Source: a bacterium (lineage in GTDB: Bacteria > Bacteroidota > Rhodothermia > Balneolales > M1805). From it: a stretch of 44,298 bases of DNA. Position numbers and translations under genes: made by a program. This document shows positions 1 through 9,516 of the stretch, piece by piece (position 1 is the stretch's first letter; every line of letters begins with the position of its first letter). The notes beneath the pieces were generated by a model. That model worked only from the letters and a program-made list of their open reading frames with translations, ran no database searches and was not told the DNA's origin. The DNA lies in the NCBI GenBank assembly GCA_006226965.1, contig SBGQ01000147.1:1-44298 (forward strand). The letters run 5' to 3'.

Positions 1-723
1 TAAATAATACTCTTTTTGTTCTAAATGAACCCTATGCCCGCAATTGGGTACAATTTCATGTCGAAATATTGGATTATAAGCCGAAATTTCCAAGGCCTTA
101 GAAGCAAACTTTTTGTCTTGTTCACCGGCTAAAAAAAGGACAGGCTTGCGCATTGTCGAAAAATACTCCTGTGATAAATAAGGCATCATTCCGGTTCCGA
201 AGTGATGTAAACTCCACGCCAAAAATTGCGGATTCTGTTCGGATTGTATCTCGTTTAATCGCTTTTTTTCATCAATTGATAGTGTTTGAACGGGCTGTAA
301 TGTCGGATGCACATTCCATTGTTTTTGAAACGTATCAACATCAGATAAAATGAATTCAGCTAATTTTGAATCAGATTGAATACGTTCTAATCGCTCCGTC
401 TCATTAGCGATTCCATTAGTTCCGCTTTCGATAATAAAAGCGTCAACTAAATCTTGTAACTCATGCATAGCTTGTAAAAGCAGACGTGCTCCCATGGAGT
501 AGCCAACTACCATAAGGGGAGAACTATTCAATTTAATGATGTTTTTTTTTAGCCACTTAACTTGTGATTCTACCGATAATTCTTGTTCAGAAGAAACTCC
601 ATGACTCCCAAATCCCGGTAAATCCGGCGTAAAAACAGTGAAACCGGATTGCTCTAATTCAGTTGCAAGCGGTTCCCAGATTCGCGAATCCTGATAAAAG
701 CCGTGTAAGAATACAATATTCAT
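1..723 (-). CDS. menH: MenH-like alpha/beta hydrolase (SHCHC synthase), C-terminus cut by window edge
   Basis: Predicted 2-succinyl-6-hydroxy-2,4-cyclohexadiene-1-carboxylate synthase, which removes pyruvate from the MenD product in menaquinone synthesis in the cytoplasm. Reading from 723 the frame stays open for 241 codons to the window edge, so the last residues are missing. Visible alpha/beta-hydrolase marks are the oxyanion strand FLHGF (residues 5-9), PDLPGFG (33-39), the nucleophile elbow GYSMGAR with Ser76, a later GEQD acid and NCGHRVHLEQ with the catalytic His. GYS-x-G-x-R fits MenH better than a generic esterase. The ATG shares its A with the menD stop (TGATG), so the pair is probably translationally coupled. 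Family assignment rests on motif plus operon context. Confidence 0.87.
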   Translation of the reverse strand, partial: MNIVFLHGFYQDSRIWEPLATELEQSGFTVFTPDLPGFGSHGVSSEQELSVESQVKWLKKNIIKLNSSPLMVVGYSMGARLLLQAMHELQDLVDAFIIESGTNGIANETERLERIQSDSKLAEFILSDVDTFQKQWNVHPTLQPVQTLSIDEKKRLNEIQSEQNPQFLAWSLHHFGTGMMPYLSQEYFSTMRKPVLFLAGEQDKKFASKALEISAYNPIFRHEIVPNCGHRVHLEQKEYYL

Positions 724-2363
724 CAGCTTAATAATTGGCGGCGCTGTTCAGCAGATTTTTTTGAATCTGTTAGGCATTCAATCACACGCAAACCGGAGAA
801 AGGAACTTGTAAGCTTGTAAGAAATTCATGGGAATTAGTCACACGAACATGGGAAATCCCAAACGCTGAACAAATGTGTTCCGCCTGATACGGTACAGCA
901 GTTTGATAATATGTTTCCAAAACTTCAGGCGCTGACATAGAAATCGGAAGCATTTCAAAAATGCGCCCGCCTCCATTATTAATCAGCACAATGGTATGAT
1001 TCGAATTATACTGTTGATGATACGCCAGACTGCTCATATCGTGTAAAAAAGCCACATCACCGATTAAGGTGCAAAAGTCTTGAAACGAAATCGAATTCCC
1101 CATTGAGGTTGCTAAAACACCGTCAATCCCGTTCGCACCACGATTACAAAACACGGTTTTACCTGAAAGTTCACCAAACGATTCAATGTCTCGAACAGGG
1201 TAGGAGTTGGACAGATGAATGCCATCAAAAGTATTCCACGTTAAAACGGTTTGAATGACTTTCCCGTCAGTAAATGATTCATCAGAAAGTATTGTATCTC
1301 TTTTCTGAATGGCTTCCTGTTTAACGTTTTTCCAAAGTTCAAGCCAACTTTCATCATACAGAGTCTCTATTGCTGATAATTTTTGAACGTCTATTTTTCC
1401 AAATGAATGAACATCTGTTGTGAATGTAGCATCATGCCAGACATCAAGAAAATCGAAATGGAGATGTGGTACTTCAGCATGTTCACTCAAATACAATTCT
1501 AAGCTTTTAGAAACAGGTTGGCGACCAAAACGAACAATTAAATCAGGCACTAAAAAGGTTCTGAGTTCTTTGTTTCTAAGCATCCCTTCGAATAAACCGG
1601 CATTTACAGGCAATTGGGAAAGGCTTTCAGTTATACAAGGAATTTGATGTTTTTCAGCCCACTCAAAAACGTCTTTAAAGTGCTGTTTTGGAAGAATGCT
1701 CGGACCAAAAATAAAAACGGGTTTGGTTGCAACACTTAACTCTTGAATCAAATCGTTTAAATCGGCTTCGCCCGTTAGGATTTCAAACTCTTCTGAATAG
1801 GTGTTTAACTCTTTAGCTTGATAATTTGTTGGCTCTAAAGGTTTTCTGAACGGAGCATTAACGTGCACTACTTTTGCTTTAGATACTTCAAATAAAACTT
1901 GTTTGGCAAGCACAGAAAGGCGCTTAAAATCTTCCTGATTTGGCTCGCCTAATTCTACATATTTTGCATGTTCACCATAAAGTTTTACTTGGTCTATGGT
2001 TTGCTGAGCACCGATATCACGTAATTTTGGGGGGCGATCGGCGGTAATCACAATCAATGGAACTCGTGATAAATTGGCTTCGGCAATGGCAGGAAAATAG
2101 TTGGCAGCCGCAGTGCCGGAAGTGCAAATCAGTAAAACGGGTTTTGAAGTCGCTTTGGCAATCCCCAAAGCCTGAAATGCTGCTGAACGTTCATCAACAA
2201 TAACACGTTTTTCTAATGTTTTTATTTGATGCGCAGCTAAAACCAGCGGTGTAGAACGAGAGCCCGGAGATATGATAGCGTGTTGTACACCACCTTTTAC
2301 CAACTCGTTTAAAAACTCTGTCGACCAATCTACCGAAAATTGCCCGTAATCTACTTCTGACAT
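723..2363 (-). CDS. menD: MenD, SEPHCHC synthase (ThDP-dependent)
   Basis: 2-succinyl-5-enolpyruvyl-6-hydroxy-3-cyclohexene-1-carboxylate synthase. It joins isochorismate and 2-oxoglutarate using thiamine diphosphate and Mg2+, the first committed step of menaquinone synthesis. The 546 residues match the usual family length. The N-terminal part has the IISPGSRSTPL motif and a typical CTSGTAAANYFPAI stretch. The C-terminal ThDP/Mg domain shows GDVAFLHDMSSL and INNGGGRIFEMLP. The gene lies 66 bases downstream of menF and overlaps menH by one base, giving the order menF-menD-menH. All recognisable motifs are intact. Confidence 0.96.
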   Translation of the reverse strand: MSEVDYGQFSVDWSTEFLNELVKGGVQHAIISPGSRSTPLVLAAHQIKTLEKRVIVDERSAAFQALGIAKATSKPVLLICTSGTAAANYFPAIAEANLSRVPLIVITADRPPKLRDIGAQQTIDQVKLYGEHAKYVELGEPNQEDFKRLSVLAKQVLFEVSKAKVVHVNAPFRKPLEPTNYQAKELNTYSEEFEILTGEADLNDLIQELSVATKPVFIFGPSILPKQHFKDVFEWAEKHQIPCITESLSQLPVNAGLFEGMLRNKELRTFLVPDLIVRFGRQPVSKSLELYLSEHAEVPHLHFDFLDVWHDATFTTDVHSFGKIDVQKLSAIETLYDESWLELWKNVKQEAIQKRDTILSDESFTDGKVIQTVLTWNTFDGIHLSNSYPVRDIESFGELSGKTVFCNRGANGIDGVLATSMGNSISFQDFCTLIGDVAFLHDMSSLAYHQQYNSNHTIVLINNGGGRIFEMLPISMSAPEVLETYYQTAVPYQAEHICSAFGISHVRVTNSHEFLTSLQVPFSGLRVIECLTDSKKSAEQRRQLLS

Positions 2364-2429
2364 ACTTTTATTTTTTGATTTCGGGGTGAAAATACAAAAT
2401 CAATCGAGTAGATTTTTACAGAGATGGAA

Positions 2430-3842
2430 TTATGCGAACTCAAGTGCGGTGAGCATCGGAATAAACTTCACTTTGGTTTCATCCCATTCTTTCAGCGCTT
2501 CTGAATCGGGCACAATGCCACATCCTGCATAAAAGCGAGCTTGATTTTCCCAAATGATTCCACTTCGAATTCCAACTGCAAATTCACCGGAACCGCTTAA
2601 ATTGAACCAACCAACCGGACCCGCATACCAGCCGCGATCAAACCCTTCAATTTTTTGAACGTGTTTTTTTGCAACATCTTTGGGATAACCGCCTACTGCC
2701 GGAGTAGGATGGAGTTCAAAAAACAAATCCAATAATTCAGTTTTATGATTAATCCAAGCTGTTATTGGAGTGTGTAAATGCTGAACATTGGCAACTTTAC
2801 GAATGCCGGGTTGTTCAGCAACCTGAATTTCATTGCTGAAAGGTTTTAACCTCGAAATAATCTCAGAAACAACAATTTGATGTTCTGTTAAATCTTTAGC
2901 TGAATTGAATAAACTTTGCTCTAAAAAAGCATCTTCTTTAGCTGATTTTCCGCGAGGGATACTTCCGGCCAAAGCCTCTGTTAAAATGTAGTTTTTATGA
3001 AATGAAACTAAACGCTCCGGCGAAGACCCCAAGAACGTTGGACCTTCCGGCAAATGAATCATGAAACTGTAACAGGAAGGATAGAGGCCTCTTAACTTAT
3101 TGATAAAACGTGTCGGCTCAATTTTTCGATTGGCGGTTACATTTAATTCACGAGCTAATACAAGTTTTTGAGCCTCGCCTGAATCGAAAACAACTTTAGC
3201 TTGCTTAATTCCTTGCTCCCATTGTTGAAATGGTGTTTCTGATGAAACATAATAGTGTAAACGATCCGGTTCAGGAGAAGCATCTTTTAGCGAATTAATC
3301 GCTTTTTCTAATGTTGAAATGCGCTCTTCAAGAATAGGAATAATATCGATGATAGGCTCACCGACTTTAACCATATAGGCCAGATTCAATAAAGCAAACT
3401 GACCGTTTTTTATGTAAGTCCACTCAGGAATACTTAAGCGCAATTTTTTAAACGGCTTCCATATTTCGGATAATTCGTTCTGGCCAAATGCCATTCCACC
3501 CATAAAAAAAGGAGCAGACAACGAATGGTCGTTAAATCCGAATTGTTTATAAGAAGTGCGCCAATGTGTTACTAATTTGAAAATTTCATCTTTAGAAACG
3601 GTGTCATCTTCAATACTGTAGGTAATTCCGCTTGCAGATAAAGCCATTTCTAAATCAGGGCGTTCCCAGTAAAAAGAAAAACGATTCTCTGTACCGGATT
3701 CTAAAATGGCGAGCGGGTCGTGTACTGAAAATGGGATGGAGACATGAACCAACGTATTTTCCGTAATTGCATGTGTATCAAGAAACTCTCTAAGTTCTTG
3801 TAATGCAGATTCTTGGATTAATAACTGTTCATTTCTTGTCAT
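2430..3842 (-). CDS. menF: Isochorismate synthase (MenF/EntC family)
   Basis: Chorismate-binding enzyme of 470 residues that isomerises chorismate to isochorismate, the entry point of menaquinone synthesis. The C-terminal two thirds carry the family signatures: LARELN, FLGSSPERLVS, ALAGSIPRGK, QHLHTPI, HPTPAVGGYPK and the terminal GWYAGPVGW plus GCGIV region. The N-terminal ~200 residues are less conserved, as usual. It is the first gene of the minus-strand men cluster, so the promoter is expected between 3843 and about 3960. Siderophore-type EntC is the main alternative, but the adjacent menD and menH make the menaquinone role far more likely. Confidence 0.94.
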   Translation of the reverse strand: MTRNEQLLIQESALQELREFLDTHAITENTLVHVSIPFSVHDPLAILESGTENRFSFYWERPDLEMALSASGITYSIEDDTVSKDEIFKLVTHWRTSYKQFGFNDHSLSAPFFMGGMAFGQNELSEIWKPFKKLRLSIPEWTYIKNGQFALLNLAYMVKVGEPIIDIIPILEERISTLEKAINSLKDASPEPDRLHYYVSSETPFQQWEQGIKQAKVVFDSGEAQKLVLARELNVTANRKIEPTRFINKLRGLYPSCYSFMIHLPEGPTFLGSSPERLVSFHKNYILTEALAGSIPRGKSAKEDAFLEQSLFNSAKDLTEHQIVVSEIISRLKPFSNEIQVAEQPGIRKVANVQHLHTPITAWINHKTELLDLFFELHPTPAVGGYPKDVAKKHVQKIEGFDRGWYAGPVGWFNLSGSGEFAVGIRSGIIWENQARFYAGCGIVPDSEALKEWDETKVKFIPMLTALEFA

Positions 3843-4023
3843 GTCTGAAATTACTAACTATTCAAGTCAATTTTCAAAAAAAAATGAAAGTTGAATAATT
3901 TTTCTTAAACATTTTTATGTATTCATGTCAAGTGTAAAAGAATGTAAAAAAGCGCTTTTCTGTGGAACAGGCTATAAAATCAATTTGTATCATCGGTCAA
4001 CCAATTAACATCAACTGTTTTTC

Positions 4024-4587
4024 ATGATCGAATTAAAGCCGCTCAGCATTGCGAATGTGAATATTCACTATCAATGGAACAACGACGAAGAACTTAATTA
4101 CTACGATTCAGATTTTCCTCATAATAATGAGCCTTTTGAATCATTTTTGTCGAGGATGAAGCGGATTGTAGAAACAAAAAATACCTCGAATGTATTGTTT
4201 GAAGTCTATGAAAAACAATCGAATAGAATGATTGGGATAGTTGATATTCATGAAATTGATGTACACAACAAGAAGTGTTCAATTGAGTGTACAATCGGCA
4301 ATAAATCCTATCGTAATCAAGGGTATGGAAAGGCTGCTTTTGTTGCCGGATTAACATACTGTTTTGAAACTTTAGGAATGCATAAAGTGAGTACTTCTGC
4401 ATTTGATTTCAATGAAAATTGGATTGCATTGGCAACCAAACTTGGATTCAAAAAAGAAGGATTATTAAGAGAACATGCCGTTAAAAGAGGCAAGTATTCC
4501 GATAAAATAATTTTTGGAATGCTCGGAAACGAATTTGATGTGTTAAAGAAAGCATTAGTGTCCGAAAAGGAAGCTGTTTTAAATTAG
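4024..4587 (+). CDS. GNAT-family N-acetyltransferase (RimJ/RimL/SpeG-like)
   Basis: Cytoplasmic acetyl-CoA-dependent N-acetyltransferase of 187 residues, the normal length for RimJ/RimL-type GNAT enzymes. The acetyl-CoA binding signature is RNQGYGKAAFVA near residue 100, followed by the beta5 segment HKVSTSAFDFNENWIALATKLGF and then KKEGLLREHAVKRGKYSD. The substrate cannot be told from sequence: a protein N-terminus, a polyamine or an antibiotic are all possible. It stands alone on the plus strand, divergent from menF, and is followed by a strong terminator at about 4624-4650. Confidence 0.85.
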   Translation: MIELKPLSIANVNIHYQWNNDEELNYYDSDFPHNNEPFESFLSRMKRIVETKNTSNVLFEVYEKQSNRMIGIVDIHEIDVHNKKCSIECTIGNKSYRNQGYGKAAFVAGLTYCFETLGMHKVSTSAFDFNENWIALATKLGFKKEGLLREHAVKRGKYSDKIIFGMLGNEFDVLKKALVSEKEAVLN

Positions 4588-4623
4588 TTTTTTTATGGGT
4601 TAAAAAAACATGGTTGATGAAAG

Positions 4624-4650
4624 AGAGCCGATCGCAAGTCGGCTCTTTTT
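4624..4650 (+). terminator. Rho-independent terminator of the GNAT gene
   Basis: Perfect 8-bp stem AGAGCCGA (4624-4631) and TCGGCTCT (4639-4646) with a 7-nt loop, followed by a T run. It lies 37 bases downstream of the acetyltransferase stop codon. Confidence 0.9.
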
Positions 4651-4823
4651 GTTTGTATAAACCAAGCATTTAAAGAATACTTATCAATCAAGAAAAATAG
4701 GCTTCCGAAAATGTTTTGATTCAATCTATTATGAATGGTATTCTGTACCTATAGAATTCCAATTGGAATAACATCAAGCTAAGACTTAGATGAATATTTT
4801 AGTTCTTAGAGTTTACAATTCAT
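4651..4823. other. Intergenic stretch with short palindromes, no gene seen
   Basis: AT-rich region between two convergent terminators. It holds a perfect 14-bp palindrome ATTCCAATTGGAAT (4756-4769) and a short CTAAG-A-CTTAG dyad near 4781. I see no credible ORF, tRNA or promoter. Confidence 0.5.
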
Positions 4824-4850
4824 AAAAAAAGCCGGAGATTTCTCCCCGGC
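4824..4850 (-). terminator. Rho-independent terminator of the nifJ/preA-like operon
   Basis: Read on the minus strand this is GCCGGGGAGAAATCTCCGGC followed by seven T. The stem is GCCGG/CCGGC, extended inward by AGA/TCT after a two-base bulge. It lies 33 bases downstream of the PreA-like stop codon. Confidence 0.88.
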
Positions 4851-4882
4851 CCATCTTCATAGTAACCAACCTAACGAAATTG

Positions 4883-5878
4883 TTAAATTTTATATCCTTG
4901 CAGGATTCTTAAGTAGTTAGCACGTTCATAAGCAGCAGGTTCTGCTACATTTTGGTGACTCATACTACCTTTCATCTGTTCAATGGATTCATATTCATAA
5001 TCAGTCATCCATTGCTCAATACCATCTAAAATATTTTGCAAACGATGCGGACCATGTTTTAAAAGAGTGGAAGCCATCATCGTAACATCTGCGCCGCAAA
5101 GTATCATTTTAATGGCATCATCTGCTGTGTGGACACCGGTTGTTGCAGCAAGACTGGCTTTCACTTGTCCGTACAAAATTGCTAACCAACGCATTGGAAG
5201 ACGTTTTTCGAACTCGGAACTGAATTGCAAACTCGGCTCAACAGTTAAATCAGATAAGTTAATATCCGGCTGATAAAAACGATTGAATAAAACTAAGGCA
5301 TCGGCTCCGGCCGCAGCCATTCGAACCGCCATATTCGCAAAAGCGCTGAAATACGGCCCAACTTTAACGGCTATTGGGAGAGTAGTAGCATGTTTTACGG
5401 CACGAATATCATCCAGATAATTTTCTTCAACTTGCTTGGAATCCATGGCAGGATCAGTGGCTAAATAGTAAACGTTTAACTCTAAGCCATCAGCTCCGGC
5501 TTGTTGAATCAATTTTGCGAAATTCATCCAACCACCAGAAGAAACTCCGTTTAATGAAGCAATAACCGGTATATCAAGAGAGTTTTTAAGTTTGTAAATC
5601 TGCTCGAGATATTCTTCTGCATGAATGTTTGAAAATTCTTCAGGCTCCGGAAAATAATTCAATGCTTCCGCATAGGCTTCACTATACGTTGTTAAGGTAT
5701 GATCTAAGGCTTTTGCTTCGCGTGTAATTTGTTCTTCAAACAAAGAATACATTACAATGGCTGAAGCACCGTTATCTTCCAGTTTTTTTGCCGTTTCAAG
5801 TTTTGTTGAAAGAGGAGAAGCCGAAGGTACCAATGGGTTTTTCAGCTTAAGCCCCATATATGTTGTGGATAAGTCCAT
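4883..5878 (-). CDS. Dihydroorotate dehydrogenase-like (PreA-like) flavoprotein
   Basis: TIM-barrel FMN oxidoreductase of 331 residues related to dihydroorotate and dihydropyrimidine dehydrogenases. Visible barrel elements are MGLKLKNPLVPSASPLS at the N-terminus, IPVIASLNGVSSGGW, GADGLELNVYYLA, LPIAVKVGPYFSAF, GADALVLFNRF and CGADVTMMASTLL. The ELNVYYLA strand replaces the ELN-x-SCPN signature of true dihydroorotate dehydrogenases, and the loop that normally holds the catalytic base lacks a cysteine, so pyrimidine synthesis is unlikely. The gene starts 10 bases after nifJ with an AAGGAG site overlapping the nifJ stop, so it is co-transcribed. A DHOD-like gene next to nifJ is a recurrent arrangement in Bacteroidota-type genomes. 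Its substrate is unknown to me. Confidence 0.85.
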   Translation of the reverse strand: MDLSTTYMGLKLKNPLVPSASPLSTKLETAKKLEDNGASAIVMYSLFEEQITREAKALDHTLTTYSEAYAEALNYFPEPEEFSNIHAEEYLEQIYKLKNSLDIPVIASLNGVSSGGWMNFAKLIQQAGADGLELNVYYLATDPAMDSKQVEENYLDDIRAVKHATTLPIAVKVGPYFSAFANMAVRMAAAGADALVLFNRFYQPDINLSDLTVEPSLQFSSEFEKRLPMRWLAILYGQVKASLAATTGVHTADDAIKMILCGADVTMMASTLLKHGPHRLQNILDGIEQWMTDYEYESIEQMKGSMSHQNVAEPAAYERANYLRILQGYKI

Positions 5879-5888
5879 ACTAATCTCC

Positions 5889-8800
5889 TTAGGCTTCGGT
5901 TGTTTGTGGTTCGTATAACTGAACCATGTTTTCGTAAATCTTCCAATGATCTTTCACTTGCTTTTGAGCTGCTTTCATGAGTTCTTTTGCATGTTGAGGA
6001 TCAAATTTGTGAAGCATCATATAACGTGTTTCACGCAATGCATATTCATCAAACGGAATAGAAGGTCCTTTAGAGTCTAATTGGAACGGGTTTTTTCCTT
6101 CTAATGTCAACGCAGGATTAAATCTGAACAATGGCCAGTAGCCGGAATCCACGGCTAATTTTTGTTGATTGAGTCCGTTTTTCATTTCAATACCGTGTGC
6201 AATACAATGGCTGTAAGCAATTATCAAAGAAGGCCCGTCATAAGCTTCAGCTTCCATTATAGCTTTTAAGGTTTGAGTGTCTTTTGCGCCCATCGCAATT
6301 CTTGCTACATAAACATTTCCGTACTGAACAGCTTGTAAAGCTAGGTCTTTTTTCGCATTGGGTTTACCGCCGGCAGCAAATTTAGCAACAGCACCTAAAG
6401 GAGTTGCTTTCGACATTTGTCCACCTGTGTTTGAATATACTTCGGTATCTAGAACCAAAATATTGACATTTCTGCCTGATGCCATTACGTGATCGAGCCC
6501 ACCGTAACCAATATCATAAGCCCAACCATCACCACCGAGAATCCAAACAGATTTTTTCACGAGGAAATCGGCAAGAGCAACCAAACGTTTTGCATCTGCA
6601 TTTGAATTGCCGTCTAGTTTTTTGCGTAATTCTATAATGCGTTCTCGTTGTTCGTTTATTCCTGTTTCTTCTGTTTGATCAGCACTAAGGATTGCATTTG
6701 CTAAGGTGTCGCCAAGATCTGAAGCTAATTTTTTAACCAGATTTTCAGCTTGAAGTTTTTTCATATCAACGGCAACTCGGTAACCTAAACCAAATTCAGC
6801 GTTGTCTTCGAATAAAGAGTTTGACCATGCCGGACCGCGACCATCTTTGTTCTTTGTCCAAGGCGTAGTTGGTAAGTTCCCTCCGTAAATAGAAGAACAA
6901 CCTGTTGCATTCGCAACAAGCATTCTATCGCCGTACAATTGGGTAACTAATTTGATGTAAGGTGTTTCACCGCAACCTGAACAAGCGCCGGAGAATTCAA
7001 ATAAAGGTTGTAATACTTGTGAACCTTTTATAGTTGATTTTTGAACCAAATCGCGATTGAATTCAGGAATAGATTGGAAGAATTCCCAATTTGCTTTTTC
7101 TGTTTCCAAATGCTCATCAATCGGCTTCATATTAATCGCTTTTTGAGAGACATTGGTTTTGTTTTTAGCAGGGCAAACTTCAACACATAATTCACAACCG
7201 GTACAATCTTCTGGTGAAACCTGAACGGTCATCATGGTTCCTTCTGGGAAGTCTTTACCACGAGCTTTCATAGCGTTGAAAGATTCAGGTGCGCCTTCGA
7301 GAACAGTTCCATCAAATGCTTTTAAGCGGATAACGGCATGAGGACATACAAATGCACATTTTCCGCACTGAATACACACATCAGGGTCTAAAATCGGAAT
7401 ACTGGTTGCGATACAACGTTTTTCGATTTCTGAGGTGCCGGATGGGAACGTTCCGTCTGCATTAAATGCACTTACAGGTAAAGAATCGCCGTTTCCAGAT
7501 AGAATTGGGGAAGTTACTTTGCGAATGAATGCTTCGATTTCAGGGTCGAGAGCTATGCTCGATTGTTTGCCTACCGTAGCTGCCTCACGCATTTTAACAT
7601 CACTGTCAGATGAGCCCGGATAGTTCACCAAATGTAAACCGGAAACAGAAGCATCAACCGCATCAAAGTTTTGTTGTACAACAACATCGCCACGTTTTCC
7701 ATAGGTTTTTTTGATGGCTTTTTTGATGGATTCAATAGCTTGTTCTTGCGGTAAAATTCCTGAAATGGCAAAGAAACATGTTTGCATAACCGTGTTAATA
7801 CGGCGACCCATTCCGGCATTATCTGAAACGGTTTCAGCATCAATTACATAGAATTTGAGCTTTTTAGCAATGATTTCATCCTGTACAAATTTTGGAATCT
7901 TGCTCCATACTTCATCAGCAGAAAAAGGAGAATTCAATAAGAAAACAGCGCCTTCCTCAGCGTATTTGAGCATATCAATCCGTTGCATAAAATTAAATTG
8001 ATGACACGCAACGAAATTCGCTTTTTGGATGAGGTATGTCGATTGAATAGGTTTTGGGCCAAATCGTAAGTGAGATACTGTGGTAGAACCGGATTTTTTT
8101 GAATCGTAAACGAAATAACCTTGGCTGTAAAACTTAGTACTGTCGCCAATAATTTTGATGGAGTTTTTATTCGCACTTACGGTACCATCAGAACCTAAGC
8201 CGAAGAATAAGCCACGGAATACTTCTTTTGCTTCGTTGTATTCTGATTCGTCATAGCTTAAGCTTGAACCGCTAACGTCATCATTAATACCAACTGTAAA
8301 ATGATTTTTGCGTGAATCAGATTTTAAATTGTCGAAAACGGATTTAACCATAGCAGGAGTGAACTCTTTGCTGGATAAACCATAGCGTCCGCCAATTACA
8401 ATCGGATTAAAACTTGTAGGTAGCCATTCTTGATTTCTGGATTCAAAAATTGCAGCCAATACATCTTGATAAAGAGGTTCGCCGGTAGCACCGGGCTCTT
8501 TGGTTCTGTCTAAAACAGCAATACGTTTTACGCTTAAAGGTAGAACTTTAGCAAAAGATTCTATAGAGAATGGGCGGAACAAACGAACGGATAAAACACC
8601 GATATTATAACCGTTTTCCTTTAACCAATCTGCAGCTTCACGAGCGGTTTCAACTCCGGAACCCATCAAAATAATAACATCTTCAGCTGTATCGCTGCCG
8701 AAATAATCGAATAAGTTGTATTGGCGTCCGGTTAACTCAGCAAACTTGTCCATGTATTTTTGAACAATCGCCGGAGTGTTTTCATAATAAGGAGTACCCG

Positions 8801-9488
8801 CTTCTCTTGCCTGGAAGAACACATCAGGGTTTTGAGCGGTACCGCGGATGAATGGTTTATCTGAAGTAAGGGAACGGGAACGATGTTCGTTAATCAAATC
8901 TTCGTTAATCAGCGCTTTTAAAACATCGTCAGAAATGTCTTCTATTTTTTGAATTTCATGCGAAGTTCTGAATCCATCAAAGAAATGAATAAAAGGTAAA
9001 CGTGCTTCTAAGGTTGCAGCATGTGAAATAGCTGCTAAGTCCATAGCTTCCTGAACGGAATTTGAACAGAGCATTGCCATACCAGTTGAGCGTGCTGCCA
9101 TAACATCGCTATGATCTCCGAAAATGGAAAGGGCATGGGTAGCAATAGTTCTTGCCGCTACATGCAATACAGTCGGTGTTAGCTCACCTGCAATTTTAAA
9201 CAGGTTTGGCAACATTAATAACAAACCTTGAGATGCGGTAAACGTAGTTGTTAAAGCACCATTTTGAAGTGAACCGTGAACGGTACCGGCAGCGCCGCCT
9301 TCACTTTGCATTTCAATTACATGCGGTACTTCGCCCCAAATATTTTTTTGTCGTGCATTTGAATACGTATCAGCCCATTCACCCATGGGAGAGGCTGGAG
9401 TAATTGGATAGATGGCAATGACTTCATTTAATTTATGAGCAACTTTTGCAACAGCTTCATTGGCATCTACTGTTAAATATCTCTTCAT
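5889..9488 (-). CDS. nifJ: Pyruvate:ferredoxin (flavodoxin) oxidoreductase, single-chain
   Basis: Oxidatively decarboxylates pyruvate to acetyl-CoA and CO2 while reducing ferredoxin or flavodoxin. The 1199 residues match the homodimeric NifJ type with all domains fused: N-terminal pyrimidine-binding domain (AIYPITPASPMGEWAD), gamma-like domain, a two-cluster ferredoxin domain with CIQCGKCAFVCP (about residue 704) and CTGCELCVEVCP (about 762), and the C-terminal ThDP domain. The last has GACSGCGETPYIK for the proximal cluster, ATGCSSIYGGNLPTTP, GGDGWAYDIGYGGLDH and LDTEVYSNTGGQMSK. All cluster cysteines appear present. ATG has an AGGAG site about 8 bases upstream. It leads a two-gene operon with the PreA-like gene and implies anaerobic or microaerobic central metabolism. 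Confidence 0.97.
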   Translation of the reverse strand: MKRYLTVDANEAVAKVAHKLNEVIAIYPITPASPMGEWADTYSNARQKNIWGEVPHVIEMQSEGGAAGTVHGSLQNGALTTTFTASQGLLLMLPNLFKIAGELTPTVLHVAARTIATHALSIFGDHSDVMAARSTGMAMLCSNSVQEAMDLAAISHAATLEARLPFIHFFDGFRTSHEIQKIEDISDDVLKALINEDLINEHRSRSLTSDKPFIRGTAQNPDVFFQAREAGTPYYENTPAIVQKYMDKFAELTGRQYNLFDYFGSDTAEDVIILMGSGVETAREAADWLKENGYNIGVLSVRLFRPFSIESFAKVLPLSVKRIAVLDRTKEPGATGEPLYQDVLAAIFESRNQEWLPTSFNPIVIGGRYGLSSKEFTPAMVKSVFDNLKSDSRKNHFTVGINDDVSGSSLSYDESEYNEAKEVFRGLFFGLGSDGTVSANKNSIKIIGDSTKFYSQGYFVYDSKKSGSTTVSHLRFGPKPIQSTYLIQKANFVACHQFNFMQRIDMLKYAEEGAVFLLNSPFSADEVWSKIPKFVQDEIIAKKLKFYVIDAETVSDNAGMGRRINTVMQTCFFAISGILPQEQAIESIKKAIKKTYGKRGDVVVQQNFDAVDASVSGLHLVNYPGSSDSDVKMREAATVGKQSSIALDPEIEAFIRKVTSPILSGNGDSLPVSAFNADGTFPSGTSEIEKRCIATSIPILDPDVCIQCGKCAFVCPHAVIRLKAFDGTVLEGAPESFNAMKARGKDFPEGTMMTVQVSPEDCTGCELCVEVCPAKNKTNVSQKAINMKPIDEHLETEKANWEFFQSIPEFNRDLVQKSTIKGSQVLQPLFEFSGACSGCGETPYIKLVTQLYGDRMLVANATGCSSIYGGNLPTTPWTKNKDGRGPAWSNSLFEDNAEFGLGYRVAVDMKKLQAENLVKKLASDLGDTLANAILSADQTEETGINEQRERIIELRKKLDGNSNADAKRLVALADFLVKKSVWILGGDGWAYDIGYGGLDHVMASGRNVNILVLDTEVYSNTGGQMSKATPLGAVAKFAAGGKPNAKKDLALQAVQYGNVYVARIAMGAKDTQTLKAIMEAEAYDGPSLIIAYSHCIAHGIEMKNGLNQQKLAVDSGYWPLFRFNPALTLEGKNPFQLDSKGPSIPFDEYALRETRYMMLHKFDPQHAKELMKAAQKQVKDHWKIYENMVQLYEPQTTEA

Positions 9489-9504
9489 TAAGAACTCCTA
9501 TTAG

Positions 9505-9516
9505 GACAAGTTTGTC
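9505..9516. promoter_or_regulatory. Palindrome in the nifJ leader (possible operator)
   Basis: GACAA-GT-TTGTC is a perfect 5-bp dyad 17-28 bases upstream of the nifJ start codon, within the 207-bp divergent region shared with the amidohydrolase operon. No known regulator is assigned; it does not match the Rex or Fur consensus. Binding-site function is inference. Confidence 0.3.

Noticed and set aside
153-353. Short plus-strand ORF of 66 codons
   Set aside because: It lies wholly antisense within the MenH frame, which has clear hydrolase motifs; no RBS or family match.
3843-4023. Riboswitch or sRNA in the menF/GNAT divergent gap
   Set aside because: Only AT-rich sequence and a weak ATTCAA/TTGAAT dyad; no conserved core seen.
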